From: Alentia gelatinosa
Lineage: Eukaryota > Annelida > Polychaeta > Phyllodocida > Polynoidae
Length of the DNA stretch: 64,000 nt
Assembly (NCBI GenBank): GCA_950022655.1
Contig: OX465583.1
Coordinates: 10,189,798 to 10,253,797 of the forward strand
Direction: 5' to 3'
Of this stretch, positions 1 to 11,900 are shown piece after piece. Numbering within the stretch: position 1 is the first letter of the stretch; every line of letters begins with the position of its first letter. Made by a program: the position numbers and the translations under genes. The notes below the pieces were generated by a model. The model made no database searches, was not told where the DNA came from, and saw only the letters and a list, made by a program, of their open reading frames with translations.

Positions 1-237
1 CGCAAATTCATTTAAAAAAAATGTATATTACAGAAAGACATGTCCGATACTTCATCTTATGATAAGCTGTCCATATTCCTGGAGATGTTCTAATTATCAC
101 TGTCACCTATTTGCCTTTGAATTTTTGTTAAATTTATTGTCCTTTCTCCATAACAGAAGCTCTTCTGGGCAATAAGTCGAGTCCCTCCAACAACCGTGAT
201 ACATACAATATGGTCATACAGTCATTCAGTATTACCG

Positions 238-612
238 TAAAACTGGATGAGTTTTAATCTTGGCCACCGTATGCCACGACTGGAGTTCGGCATAGTGACT
301 TCATGAGGTGAAGCCGAGTGAAGTCCAGAGCCAAAACTCCAGGAGTGGCATGTGGCGGCCAAGATTAAAACGAATCAAGTTTTGATTTTATCCTACCCCG
401 TCTCCTCGATTTTGGAATATTACGTGATAACAATGCTGTATGTCACTAGTGGCATATAAAACTCCGTATGCCAGTCAGCGTGGCATACAGAAACTCAAAA
501 AAATTTCCGATTGGAAACTGAACAGAACAAGTTCAGGACCAAACAGTGAGAAATTGCCAATATATAAACTCAATGTTAAGCCTATGGGATTTTATATTAG
601 GGGTAGGATAAA
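238..612 (-). repeat. Two-module foldback element, TATCCTACCCC type
   Basis: Read on the minus strand, a unit bounded by TATCCTACCCC (601-610 inverted) and its complement (389-399) holds the core TAGGCTTAACATTGAG, and is followed by a hairpin whose arms near 240-275 and 349-385 are inverted copies (TTTTAATCTTGGCC) around a loop containing GTGAAGCCGAG. The copy at 51100-51398 has the same parts in the other orientation but lacks roughly 75 bases present here. The element ends about 40 bases before the splice acceptor of the exon at 653. No transposase is encoded, so it is non-autonomous or a structural repeat. Confidence 0.75.
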
Positions 613-652
613 CACAATTGATGCACATTAATAATAATTGGTTTCTTACCAG

Positions 653-1575
653 GCCTGGACTTCCAAATGCCGGTGGTGCAGGCCAGTTTGACAATACTGC
701 AAACCCAGTGAGGAATGTGGCGTTTAATCAAGTAACTGTCGGCGTACCCGCGCGAGGTAGCTTCCCGCAATATACCCAACAGGCGAATGCCGAGATACTG
801 ACCCATCAGCCACAACAACCGCCGCAGTTCGTACAGCGTCGGGACAACTATCAACAAGGCCAACAGTTCCAAGGTCAACAACAGCCACAGCAGCAACAGC
901 CACAGCAACAACAGCAGCAGCCACAACAGCAACAACAACAACACATGACTACTCCACGATTTCAAGATCAGCAACAGCAACGTTTAGATACTCCCATAAA
1001 GGATTCGAACAAGTTTGGAGTTCCTCCCCAGCAGACGGGCGCTTCTCTAGACCAAGGACAGCGTCAACAGCAACCCGTGCAGGCCCAACTCCCCAACACC
1101 AATTATGGTGTCAGCAACCAAGGTCTGTCCAACGTTAACACTGCCACCAACTCTTCTTCTACCCAGCAGCAGTTAACGCCAATGGGGAACTTCACTTCCA
1201 CTAAACCTCCGCTGCCTGCCCCGTCAGGCTTAAACAAAACGGCCCCACCACCACCACCACCGCTTGACCCTATGTCACTCAATACAGGCACTTCGCTGCT
1301 CGCAAACCGAACTGGTTCTCTGGCAACAGCAAACCAGTCCGACAGCTCCCCCCTGACAGGGAACAACACAAAAACCGCTAATTCTACCTCCAAAGTCTCC
1401 AGGCTCGCAAGTATTTTTAACAAATTGCAGAAGTTTGCGCCAGGTGGTGTGTCAGAAACGAATGGCACGGCTTTGGGGAATTCTGAGAATACCAGGAGTG
1501 ATCTTGGAGGAGCTGCAGTTGGGGTGAACACTAGTAAAACTAGCATGCCTACCGGGGTGCAGGGCAATAGTACGG
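653..1575 (+). CDS. Internal exon, Gln/Pro-rich low-complexity protein of unknown function
   Basis: An open frame runs through this exon, bounded by an acceptor (TTTCTTACCAG, AG at 651-652) and a donor (GTATGT at 1576). It carries one base of a split codon at each end, and its last base joins the exon at 2537 to restore a Gly codon. The translation starts PGLPNAGGAGQFDN, then is rich in Gln with a pure Gln tract around 880-945, a proline run near 1244-1264, and a Ser/Thr/Asn-rich last third. At least ten N-x-S/T sequons cluster in the last third, which would fit an extracellular glycoprotein, but no signal peptide or start codon is visible because upstream exons lie outside the window. No known domain is recognised. 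It could equally be a disordered nuclear protein; composition alone cannot decide. Confidence 0.7.
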
Positions 1576-2536
1576 GTATGTATCTCTAGCGACCAAAGCC
1601 CGAGTGACACTATTGAGTGGCATATAGACAGATAGGCAAATGAAGCTAACATAGACTGACATTTTTTTTTTTTTTTAAATTAGACTGACATTTTCAGTAA
1701 TATATCTAATATAGAATAACGTAGTATCATGTCCTAACTCCATGCTTAATCGTTTTCACTTATTTCGGATGCATTCAGTCTCACTAATATAGATTTTGCT
1801 TTGTGGCTGCTTACTCTTGTTTCGACAAACAAAATTGCACCCTTTCCTGTCTAAAGGCACCAATAGAGTTACTCTGGGTTTCGTCAAGCAATGTTACCTA
1901 TAGAACGATTAGTTAGAACGCTGATAAAGTAAGTAAAATAGTCATTTTTTCATAAGTTGGATTTCTGGTAGATTTATAAGTATAAGTATGTAATTCAGAC
2001 CTGGGAGCCTCGGATTTAATATATAAGGTTCTCACCACAAAATCTGTAAAGTGAAAAAAGTTATAGTTCCCTTATCCATTGAAAAAAATATGTTATCTCC
2101 CATTTTCCTACAAATGCGAGATCGTTAAAGTAAACCTTATACTTCCTTTTTTTTTTCTTTTTTTTTTTTGCATCAGCCTTGTCCATAATATAAAACGTGT
2201 ACTACCATTATCATTGTTATTATTCTTTTGGATTTCAGTGCTTAACCATATTGACATACAACTCTTAATACTCCATTTTCAATATATTTATTCAAAAGCT
2301 GAGATTTACATTTATACGGTAAGTTCGAAATAACCACTGTTTTTTTTCCCGAACGAGATGGTCAGTCTGGTAAAAAAAAAAAAAAAAAAAAAAATTATTT
2401 TATTTATTTTTTTGTTAACTCTCGTTATTTCTCGTTTCTGGTGTGGATGGTCAGTCTCTGGTATTTTTTTTTTATTTTTTTTTTTTAAATTAAAATTTTG
2501 TGATTATTGTTGTTAATTCTTATCATCTCGTTACAG
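1576..2536 (+). other. Intron of the plus-strand gene
   Basis: Intron joining the exons at 653-1575 and 2537-3273, with donor GTATGT and acceptor CTCGTTACAG. It is AT-rich with T runs at 1663-1676, 2150-2169 and 2464-2486 and an A run at 2373-2392. No coding exon or recognisable element was seen inside. Confidence 0.6.
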
Positions 2537-3273
2537 GTGTGGACGTTGCCCGTAGTGACGGGAGACCGCCGGTGATGGGCGTGGCGCCGGGCGGCGGGGC
2601 TCCGGGCCCCGGGGTGCCGGGCGCCGGGGCGGCCGGGGTCGGGGTCAACAACGCTCCAGCCAACTCCCCGGGTGCGCTGCCGAAGCCCCTGCAGGGCGTG
2701 GAGGGTCAGCTGGGGGCGCCCGCCTACAACGGGCCGCGCGGGGCGTCGCCGGCCAGCGACAAGCCGCAGGAGAGCAGTGTGGTGGAGCAGCGTCAGCTGA
2801 GAGGTCCGCCGGGGCAACAGAGCGCTCAGCAACGGGCTCCGGTAGGCGTGGTGGAGGGTGAGAGACAGGGCCTGCCTCCCCAGGGCCGGCCACAGGAACT
2901 GCCTCCCCAGCAGCAGCAGAATCTCCAGCAGCAGGTGCGTGAAGTAGAACATGATCTAGCCAATGAGCGGCTGTCACCGGTTAAGCCGGACTCGTACACT
3001 GAGACACTGGGCACTAGAGAGGAGAAGGGTGGTGAAAATGGGGCGGACGGTGACCAGGTGATAGATCACGACCAGCGGGGGAATGTGCGCGACGGAGATG
3101 TAAACGCGCACGAGACCAGCCCCCGAGAGGTGGCCCCTGACCAGTCCCGGGACGGCTCCCTCTTCATACAGGTAGACCTTCCCTTCTACGCCCCGACTGC
3201 GGGTCAAGCCGGTGTTCCAAAGGCATCCATGAATCTGACAATAGACGCAACGTCGGGCCGCTGCGAAACATGA
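2537..3273 (+). CDS. Exon, Gly/Pro/Gln-rich C-terminal part of the same unknown protein
   Basis: The acceptor (GTTACAG, AG at 2535-2536) leaves two bases that complete the split Gly codon from the exon at 653-1575, giving ...NSTG-VDVARSDGRPP. The first third is extremely GC-rich and encodes Gly/Pro/Ala runs, followed by a Gln-rich stretch (LPPQQQQNLQQQ) and an acidic charged region, and the frame stops at TGA 3271-3273. Two internal donors could end the exon earlier: CAG|GTGCGT after 2934 and the weaker CAG|GTAGAC after 3171. Both are phase 0, the phase needed by the exon at 16141. Transcript data would decide between a terminal exon here and splicing onward. No catalytic or structural domain is recognised. 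Confidence 0.65.
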
Positions 3274-3280
3274 TTATAGT

Positions 3281-3356
3281 ATAGGGCACAGAGTGATTGC
3301 TAGTTCTGCTATCATCTGCCAGGAAATTGTAATATTTCGCCAGTGTAGTCGGGGGA
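3281..3356 (+). repeat. Short dispersed repeat directly after the stop codon
   Basis: About 76 bases beginning ATAGGGCACAGAGTGATTGC recur at 36901-36977 in the same orientation, ending in both places with TGTAGTCGGGGG. Here it starts eight bases after the TGA of the plus-strand gene; the other copy lies just upstream of an OTUD7 acceptor. Function unknown. Confidence 0.65.
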
Positions 3357-3429
3357 TTAATCAAAAATTGCAATTACATTCAGAGTGTTTTTAGGTTGCG
3401 CATGAATATAAGATAAAACTCCCATGGGC

Positions 3430-4045
3430 GATAGAGACATCCAGAGATTGCCGCACGACATCTTGTTGTGTTGCTCCATTATACTGGTGTCTATACCTAG
3501 CTCAATGCCCAATGTGGATGATCGCCGCACAACATCTTGTGGTGCTGCTCCATTACACTAGTGTCTATACCTAGCTCAATGCCCGACGTCGGGCGATCGC
3601 CGCACGACATCTTGTGGTACTCCTCCATTACACTAGTGTCTATACCTAGCTCAATGCACGACGTCAGATGATCGGTGCACGACATCTTGTGGTGCTGCTC
3701 CATTACACTAATGTCTATACCTAGCTCAATGCCCGACGTCGGGTGATCGCTGCACGACATCTTGTGGTGCTGCTCCATTACACTAATGTCTATACCTAGC
3801 TCAATGCCCAACGTCGGGCGATCGCCGCACGACATCTTGTGGTGCTGCTCCATTACACTAGTGTCTATACCTAGCTCAATGCCTGACGTCGGGCGATCGC
3901 CGCACAACATCTTGTGGTGTTGCTCCATTACACTAGTGTCTATACCTAGCTCAATGCCCGGCGTCGGGCGATCGCCGCACGACATCTTGTGGTGTTGCTC
4001 CATTACACTAGTGTCTATACCTAGCTCAATGCCCGACATTTGGTG
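3430..4045. repeat. 75-bp tandem repeat, about 8 copies
   Basis: The motif CTAGCTCAATGC recurs at a 74-75 base period (3501, 3575, 3650, 3725, 3800, 3875, 3950 and 4025). Each unit contains a palindrome close to CCCGACGTCGGG and the segment CATTACACTAGTGTCTATAC. Because 75 is divisible by three, both strands stay open across many units; the resulting long frames are a by-product and are not called as genes. Confidence 0.9.
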
Positions 4046-5112
4046 ATCCCGCACACTGTCGTTTGGCGCCCAACGATCGTCTCGGTGGAACACCCGCTTT
4101 ACTCGTAGAGGTGGTAGTGTAGATGTGTCTCCTCTTTCTCTAGTCGTCTCTGCACGTGTTGATTGCTTGGTGTCCCGATGAGTGTGGGTTGCTGTTTTAA
4201 TCGATCCTCCGGTTAAGGATGCATGTCCTATCCTTGAAGCTCTCCTGGCCTGTTAAAAGGATTGTCCTAGTTAGCCTTCCTGAGTATTTCTTTATCCATT
4301 TGATACACTTGCATCTAAATTTTTTTTTGTCATTGGCATTCATGCGGTAGCCGCCACTGTTTTCACATATGCTACGTCCTATTAAATTGATATCCTTGCA
4401 TCTACATCATCATTTTCAGAGAAAATGTACTTCATATTTCTCTTTTCCCATCAAGGAAGTATTGGAAGTGATATTGTCAAATATCATGCAGTATTTGTGA
4501 AATTATAGAAAAAATACAGATCGAGTTTTACGAAAGTGAATGCATGATCTTCATCCCCAAGCAAATAGAATTAGTGGAAATATGGAGGATACACAAAACA
4601 GATAAAATCGAAAAGTCAACTGACAGTGTAATCGTATCTTAATACATCAGTCCATTTTATTTCTATATTGGTCCTGTCTTACAAAAGCCATCTTCAAAAC
4701 TTCTTAGACTATTCTATCCAAAGATCTATTCTATAAAAATAAAAAATTGAGGATCTAGAATTATTAAACACTAATACAAATAAGATTCTCTGAGGGAAAT
4801 GACTTGACTTTTCAAAGTACCTAACCCAGCAATCATAAAAACTTTTAGAAATTAGATTCTAAACTAGTGAGAAAAAACTGAACCCTGAGGTAGCCCCAGG
4901 GTCCCCAGGGATATTAAAACCAACACCATACAGCGAATTCATGTTCACTGCGGATGCACGCCTATTAATACGTGTCTACTCTTGGCGATGTGACCCGTAT
5001 GCGGTCATTTAGCATGGTGTATGATGAGCAATATGGGTCTAATTATAACTTTCCAATTAACAGCATGTGACCTCTGCGGGAGCAGGGAGTGGGAGTCCCC
5101 GCACTGCTGATT
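4046..5112. other. Non-coding AT-rich stretch
   Basis: No exon, tandem array or recognised element was found. The first 100 bases keep decayed fragments of the 75-bp repeat (GCCCAACGATCG near 4069). Confidence 0.4.
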
Positions 5113-5170
5113 TTTTTTTTTTTTTTTAATCATCTTTATTGTACCTCTCGCCTGTTGCGAGTTATTCTGA
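5113..5170 (-). mobile_element. Retroelement 3' tail with poly(A)
   Basis: On the minus strand an AATAAA-like signal (near 5142) is followed by about 18 A residues (T run 5112-5130 on plus). The wording resembles the LINE tails at 33667 and 44540. Only the 3' end is recognisable. Confidence 0.4.
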
Positions 5171-5278
5171 TACAATCATCCATGGCATTTTAGTAATAAA
5201 TGTCATGTGTGGTGGTTTCTTCCAGTTGGTTTGTTATGTGCCTTGTTGATTACGGGTTAGAACAGACAGATCTTGAAG

Positions 5279-5530
5279 TTTTTTTAATTTTTTTAAAAAC
5301 AATTTTTATTGAGGGAATATTGTGTGTACAATCACCAACTTCAGCGATACAGCCGTTCTCCCACTCAGGCCCTAGCCCCCTACTCCTCATTCTAATGGCG
5401 GGTGTTCAACCGTATGAGCAGCGGGTACCATTTTTGTCCAAGTCTTTGGTATGACTCGACCGGGATATGAACCCTGTTTTCCCATGCTTGAGGCGAACGC
5501 CCCTACCACTGAGCTTGATACGCTTGATAA
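5279..5530 (-). mobile_element. tRNA-derived SINE
   Basis: Read on the minus strand from about 5530, a tRNA-like head shows an A-box region (CTCAGTGGTAGGGGCGTTCG) and a B-box-like GGTTCATATCCCGG, followed by an unrelated body and an A-rich tail near 5279-5305. This order (pol III boxes, body, A-rich end) is the SINE arrangement. The head is too decayed to be a functional tRNA gene. Confidence 0.55.
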
Positions 5531-5862
5531 TAAGATGCCAAAAATGCCACTCTGCATGGAGACTACTCTCCTCGTCTAACTGCTTGGAACCATCTTGAAA
5601 TAAAAGCTTATCGCCGCTTGCAATCTGGAGAGCGGTTAGAATAGATGTCAGCCCAACATGCCAGGCTTTGTCTTTCTGTCTTGTTTTTCCCTTAAGTTTT
5701 CAACTCCTTTTAGTCAACGAGATGTTGCCTGCTTTCCTGCATATTTGTATCACCCCTGCTATTTTTGACCCATAGGCTTAACATTGGGTGCTCATTCGCC
5801 ATGCCCAGATGAATATTACAGTCTGTTCTGCATGAACAATATATTGTGCATCATCCATTCCT

Positions 5863-6046
5863 AGTCTATGTGGTGTGGGAAGTAAAATAACTCTCACCTC
5901 GGTAAATGTGTAGGGGTGAGATTTCTACCTAAATTCATTACATAGATTCGATCACCACCCTCGTGGTGTAAAAGAACCTTGAGAAAGTCTGGAAAGGACC
6001 TATAATGGTTGACCTGACGTAAAATCAAACCGACAAACAAACAAAT
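5863..6046 (+). mobile_element. SINE body and tail, CAAA-repeat type
   Basis: Matches the body of the SINEs at 56597-56902 and 47947-48360 in the opposite orientation: TGGTGTGGGAAGTAAAA, then GTGTAAAAGAACCTTGAGAA, ending in GACAAACAAACAAA. The tRNA-like head is missing, so this copy is truncated at its 5' end. Confidence 0.7.
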
Positions 6047-6070
6047 CATCCATTCTTTTAGTGTGTACAT

Positions 6071-6232
6071 GGGTGAGATAGATACAGAAAACTACTCGTT
6101 TTGGTCAAAGAAGTCATTCTCTAACTCGTTTGAATGCTACGTGATATTCACTCGGCTGTCGCCTCATTCATATCACTCCGCATCAATCTCGTGGAGAACG
6201 ATGACTTTGACCAAAACTTGTTGGTTTCGTCT
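6071..6232 (+). repeat. Foldback hairpin module, partial element
   Basis: GGGTGAGATA at 6071-6080 is one terminus of the short unit, followed by a hairpin with arms around CGTTTTGGTCAAAGAAGTCA and its imperfect inverse TGACTTTGACCAAAACTTG. The loop region holds CTCGGCTGTCGCC. The left part of the unit is missing. A sister copy with the same arms is at 43497-43786. Confidence 0.65.
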
Positions 6233-6236
6233 TTAG

Positions 6237-6674
6237 TACATGTACTTTTTTACTAGAGTCGGGGGGCATCTGACATTCTAATAAGACATCCTTCAATATA
6301 CGGACTGGATAAACACGACTGTGGCATTATAGTGCCTCTAATAGCTAATTACTGCACTGGAAGAAACATGCACAGACAAGTCTGTCTCCGGTATTCTTTT
6401 CTTCTGTTGGCTAACTGTCCTAGAAATGCATGTCGGCATGAAAGTCTCTTATAATCATTATGGTCTTGTTCTTTTGTATTTTTGTGTGTTTTTTTTATCA
6501 TTATTGTCTGCAAAGAATACACTGTTATACGATTGACGAGCCCTGAATTCCACTTCAAAGGCACATTGGTGGCCAATCTAAGCGAGACTGAACGCCAATA
6601 ATGCAGTTTATTTCCACTAGAGGGGTGTTCCTAGGCCGTATAAAAGTCATTATTTGTGGGAAAAAACGCAATCT
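6237..6674. other. Non-coding stretch
   Basis: No exon or recognised repeat family was identified here. Confidence 0.35.
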
Positions 6675-6885
6675 AGCTGTGATAGCAGTTTTCCTGTTTT
6701 CCAAGGAGATCCATGTTTTCATTCTCAGTTTAAAAGATTCTTTTTTTTCTTGTGTAAAACAAATCGGGCTTCATTGGCAGTGGTTCATACCTCCCCCACA
6801 CACCCCAGGCCTATTCCATGGCCAATGACGATGTGTTTTCCCTGTTTTCGCGGCACTAAATTCCACATAAAAAATATTGATCATG
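6675..6885 (-). repeat. Dispersed GATGTCAG-family repeat
   Basis: Reverse copy of a family also seen at 13660, 37040, 39042, 45888, 47318 and 48888. Shared wording includes GGCCATGGAAT, GAAAACACATCG and GAAATATTTTTCATGTGGAA-like text. Better copies begin CAGAGATGTCAG and end CTGACATCTCTG; this one is diverged at its ends. Confidence 0.6.
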
Positions 6886-8039
6886 TATTAAGAAAATGTG
6901 AGGTACTCCAAAGTTTTTCATATTTTTGAGATGGGACTGAAAAAAGCCTGGATGTAAAAATTATTAAACCTAAACAAATATTTAGAGGAAATGAACGTTA
7001 AATTTCAGCTGTAAGTCTTGTAAGATTTTTTTTTGCGGTCAAGGTAGATATAATATATTAAAAACTGTGGTCCGATTCACCAGGAGAAAGTTGAATGTGG
7101 GCATGCCATGCATATCTTTTTAAACTGCACTATTCCATTATAATCAAATTATAAATGTAACTTGAGAATACCTTTCAAATATGTTTAGATAGGTATCTCA
7201 ATCCTAACACTGTCGTATTAATCATATCCACGTACTTCGTCAAAGACTGCAATTTCTGTAAGTAAATTGACTGTCCTTGAAACACCTGTTTTCATCTGTG
7301 TTGATGTAGATGTAATGGTTCTTTAGATGCAAACGCATTTCTTTGTTGTGATTATAATTAAGGTAAGCTTACATAGTGGAAAGATTAATGTGTCTTTCTT
7401 AATATGATATATTCTGGTGTTAAGTAAATAATTGAAATACTTATGAAATGCTCACAAATAAGCTGTTCATTGTTCAAAAGATGTTTGTTTTTAGAGTTCT
7501 ATATGTCTATATATAATTAATTTCAATTAGAGAGATTTTCTTAGTGGAATATATTTTTCATATCACTCAGCCATACATATGCGATTTGTCGACTTACGAT
7601 TAATTTCGCGTTTTGTATTCGTTCAAGTCCATCATGGCAGTAAAAGAAAAATGCAAAGTTTGAAACCCACGGAAGTACAATTTGTATGAGCTTGTATTTG
7701 TATTTCAGTAATTATTAGATATATGAAATAGACTTAATCCCATATTTTTTTTTTTTTTTTTTTTTTTTTTTATACATCGGTTGGAACAAGAAGTGCTAAT
7801 CGCCTCGCATCTTAAACCCATAAATTAATCCCATATGCTCTCCATTCTTATGATTATAGGGTCTTAAGCCAGTACAGGATCTGCGATTCGATCAGGTACG
7901 TAGAGTATCAAGGTAAACCTTTCACAATATAGCGGTATATGTGTACAGAGATGTCAGTGTTCCATTTTCAATTAAATCCACTTTTTACCTACCTTATCTA
8001 AAAAAAACAATGATTCTGGTCGGATCTGCTTGGAGATTC
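6886..8039. other. AT-rich non-coding stretch with poly(T)
   Basis: No exon was found. A T run of about 28 bases lies at 7745-7772. Otherwise no repeat was recognised. Confidence 0.4.
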
Positions 8040-8230
8040 TCCCGCACATAGGGACAGAGTGAACCAAACTTAGGCTTGGAGATTGAAGACCCACGAGAAT
8101 GAGAATCTTGTGGAGGTAAAAATTCTGCTATTGTTTTTTGAGGTACACACTTAGATGGGATTCTCTTCTTTTGATACATTTCTAGCCATATTGAAAACAT
8201 AATTTAGAACTGTAGTTTTCCGATCCATTT
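8040..8230 (+). repeat. Dispersed repeat beginning CCGCACATAGGGACAGAG
   Basis: About 190 bases match 13957-14136 in the same orientation (CACATAGGGACAGAGTGAAC, TAGGCTTGGAGA, GAACTGTAGTTTT). Weaker relatives occur at 21870-21950 and 22510-22680. It flanks the gypsy insertion on one side, the second copy on the other, so the two copies pre-date the insertion. Confidence 0.65.
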
Positions 8231-8289
8231 ACTCTGAGATCAGTGTCCGAGACCACTACCATTCGCTGGTTCTAGGTGTGTGCCTATTA

Positions 8290-8420
8290 TGAATGCCGGA
8301 TTACTAGACCGATGGCACCACGGACCGATGGCACCTGGACTGATGGCACCTCTTCGGACCGATGGCAACATTTTTCCTAGACCGATGGCACCACTACCTA
8401 GACTGATGGCACCACTCACT
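8290..8420 (+). repeat. Short tandem repeat of GACCGATGGCACC
   Basis: Around eight degenerate copies of a 13-20 base unit (GACCGATGGCACC / GACTGATGGCACC). The inverse motif GGTGCCATCAGTCC is repeated at 13515-13635 on the far side of the gypsy element. Confidence 0.75.
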
Positions 8421-8615
8421 GAGACTTATGGTTATTGCCAAGTTATACTGACTACTCCACCTTTCAACTGCAGGGTATATTATATTCGTATATAAGAGAA
8501 TTTATCTGATGATTTAAAAAAAAACCAAAAAAAACTGGCTTCAGCCCCCTCAGCGCCGGCAGCCGGGGTCCCGGCCGGCCAACCGGGGTCCTCGCCAAAT
8601 ACATGCGGCCGGCCA

Positions 8616-8764
8616 TGTCATATTATTGTTTTGTGTTGTGAGACCTTACAGCTATGTTGTGAAACCGAAACTAGGGGAATACACACACTGCATTCTACAG
8701 CATCATGGTGTCAGTCTTCTTCCTTCCTCACTCCCACAAATAAGACAAAATACAGCACCCAACA
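8616..8764 (+). repeat. 5' LTR
   Basis: 149 bases, starting TGTCATATTATTG and ending CACCCAACA, so with TG...CA ends. It is identical by eye to 13237-13385. Confidence 0.96.
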
Positions 8765-8784
8765 TGGTGTCAGAAGTAAAACTC
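8765..8784 (+). promoter_or_regulatory. Primer binding site, tRNA-Leu-like
   Basis: TGGTGTCAGAAGT starts immediately after the 5' LTR and is complementary to the CCA end of a leucine tRNA of the ...CTCCTGACACCA type with one mismatch. The primer identity is from general tRNA knowledge and not checked. Confidence 0.7.
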
Positions 8785-8996
8785 ATGGACAAGAGGGAGG
8801 AGAAGTATTTGGGGATCTGAAGAACCAACCACCAACTGTCAGCTAAGTGAAACTACAGTATCATTTGACTGTGCTGTCCATGTCAAACTGAACTAAACAT
8901 TCTAAGCCTGTAGTATTGCTATAGTCTGTATCAAGTGCTGCTGGTCATACTCATAGTCAAGTGTATGATATCCTGTCATAAGCCAGTTAGTTCAAG

Positions 8997-11900
8997 ATGC
9001 CTAAATACGAAACACCAAAGTCATTTACATTTGACAAGCCAACAGCCTGGCCTGAGTGGAAACAGAGATATGAGAGGTTTAGAAAAATAGAGAAAATAGA
9101 CAAAGAAGATGGGGACCTCCAGGTTGACTCTTTGATTTATTGCATGGGTCCTGAAGCTGAGAACATTTTTAAGTCCTTCCAGTTTGATGCTAGACCAACC
9201 GCTACGCAAGATGTGCCAAACCCTGTAGACCCGAAAGAGGACTATGACACTGTTAAGAAATTTGATGCATATTTTGTGCCTAAGCGAAACACAATTCATG
9301 AACGCACAAAATTCTACCAGCGTACCCAGCAGGCTGGTGAGTCAACAGAAGTGTTTGTGCGAAATCTACGTGAGATGTCGGCATACTGCGACTTTGGTGA
9401 GAAACAGGATGAACACATCTGTGACCGACTCATCAGTGGTATGCTGGACCGAGAAATGTCAGAAAAGCTTCAACTGGAACAAGACGACCTGTCACTCACC
9501 ACCGCAGTCACTCGAGCACGCCACTCAGAGTTGGTGAAAAGTCAAAACACGTCAGCCGCAGATGTTAGCTTCGTCAAGAAGGATGCTAGTCAAGGTAGGC
9601 ACCACCACAAGTCGGGCAAGCAGTCATTTAAACGCTATGAAAAGTCAAGTCAAGGTCAAGCTTCAAAACAGTCAGGCTCGAAGCCTAAATGTGGTCAGTG
9701 TGGCTACATCCATAGATCATCAAACAAAGACGCATGTCCTGCCATCGGTAAAACTTGTCAAAATTGCAAGAGAGTCGGACACTTTGCCTCAGTCTGTAGA
9801 AGCAAAGTACAGGAAGTCAGCGAGACAGCAAGTGCGTGTAGTCGTGATCTATTTTTCGGTGCTGTCACTTGTGACGACAGCGACCCAGCGTGGAAAGTCA
9901 GCCTAGACATAGTTGGTGATAATTGGGTTACCTTCAAGATTGACTCTGGGGCAGATGTGTCGGTTATGTCTTACACTGATTATCTGCGCCTGAAGCCAAG
10001 GCCCAAGCTGAAGGATGTCACTACAAATCTGTCCAGTCCAGGTGGTCCGTTAGACTGTAAAGGGCAGTTCATCACCACAACCAAGTTCAAGGGTACAAAA
10101 TACAATTTTCGTATCCTAGTCATCGAAAATGATGTCGAGTGTCTCCTCGGTCGTGGAGTTGCTACGCGGATGGGACTCATCACGCACATTGACTCGGTTG
10201 AAAGCATCGGTCGACTGAAGACAGATCCAGTCAAGATTCTGCTTCATGAGGGTGCCGAACCGGTCGCACTTACTGTCGCTCGTAGGATACCATTTCCTCT
10301 GATGGGCAAGGTAAAGGAGGAGCTCGATCGTCTTGTCAAGTCCGGTGTCATTCGGGAAATCACCAAGCCAACCCCGTGGTGTGCCCCGATGGTGCCAATC
10401 CTGAAGAAGACGGGAAAAGTCAGGTTGTGTGTGGACCTTAAAAAGTTGAACGCAAATGTCAGACGCGAGAGATTCGTCCTACCGACCCTAGATGACCTGA
10501 CGTCAAGACTAGCAGGAGCAACAATGTTCTCATCCCTGGATGCTGCCAGTGGTTTCTACCAGATTCCACTTGATGACGCAAGTCAAGAACTGACAACCTT
10601 CATCACACCCTTTGGCAGATACTGCTTCCGTCGCCTGCCATTTGGTATTTCCTCAGCACCCGAGATCTTCATGAGGAAGATGCTTGAAGTACTGGACGGT
10701 CTTCCTGGTATCTTCGTCTACATGGATGACATCTTGGTGTATGGGAAGGATGCTAAAGAACATGACGATAGACTTGCATCAGTCTTGGACAGGCTGAAGC
10801 ATATGGGTTTGAAACTCAACAAGGAGAAATGTTCATTCCGACAGACAGAACTGAAGTTTCTCGGACATCATATCTCCAAAGATGGTATTTCCGCAGACAA
10901 TGACAAGGTCGCCGCTATTCAGAACATGCCCGCTCCAACATCTGTTACCCAACTTCGACAGATATTAGGCATGGTTCACTACCTTGGGTCATATGTTCCT
11001 GAGCTTCATGTGATCACAAGACCACTAAATGATCTGCTGAAGTCAGACAGCGTATGGTGTTGGGATAAGCCCCAACAGCAGGCCTTCGAAGAGATAAAGA
11101 CTCGCATCTCATCAACGCCAATACTAGCCTACTATGATGTCACCAAGCCGACATTTGTGAGTGCTGACGCTAGTTCATATGGACTGGGAGGTGTCCTTCT
11201 ACAGGAACAGAATCAACAGATGAGGCCTATCGCTTACTGTTCAAGAACATTGACATCAGCCGAACAGCGATACGCTCAAATCGAAAAGGAGTGCCTTGCA
11301 AGCGTCTGGGCTTGTGAGAAGTTCGACCGTTATCTGTGTGGCTTGGAAAGCTTCCGTATATTTACTGATCACAAGCCACTAGTTCCCCTTATCAATGATA
11401 AGGACTTGGACAATGTCCCACTCCGATGCCAACGTCTTCTCATGAGACTTATGAGATACAACGCCACCGCTAAACACGTACCAGGGAAGGAAATGTATGT
11501 GTCTGATGCTTTGTCCCGCAGTCCAGTCAGTCATGATACAAGTACAACTGCAGCTGATGTCGACCTGCATGTACAAGCCGTCGAGAGCACCTTTCCTGCC
11601 TCTTCAGAGAAGAAGTGTGACTTAAAGCAAGCCACCCAAGAGGATCCAGTCCTGAGGGCTGCTGCCATGTACACCCTGACAGGATGGCCTAGATACATCA
11701 AGGATGTACCTGACAACCTCAAGAGTTTATACTCCCACCGAAGCCTCCTATCCGTTGTTGATGGACTGTTGGTTTACTGCAGCAGGATTGTAGTGCCTGA
11801 GTCTATGAGGGCAGAGATCCTGGAACGTATCCACGAAGGACATCAGGGCATTACTAAGTGCCTTGAGAGAGCCCAGTTAGGTGTATGGTGGCCTGGCCAA

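Noticed and set aside
597..980. Leu-rich minus-strand frame opposite the poly-Gln exon
   Set aside because: Complement of CAG/CAA repeats; the plus strand has matching splice signals.
3497..4093. 198-codon minus-strand frame with a 25-residue repeat
   Set aside because: Explained by the 75-bp satellite; no evidence of expression.
5461..5530. tRNA-Ala-like gene
   Set aside because: Decayed head of a SINE, not foldable as a full cloverleaf by eye.
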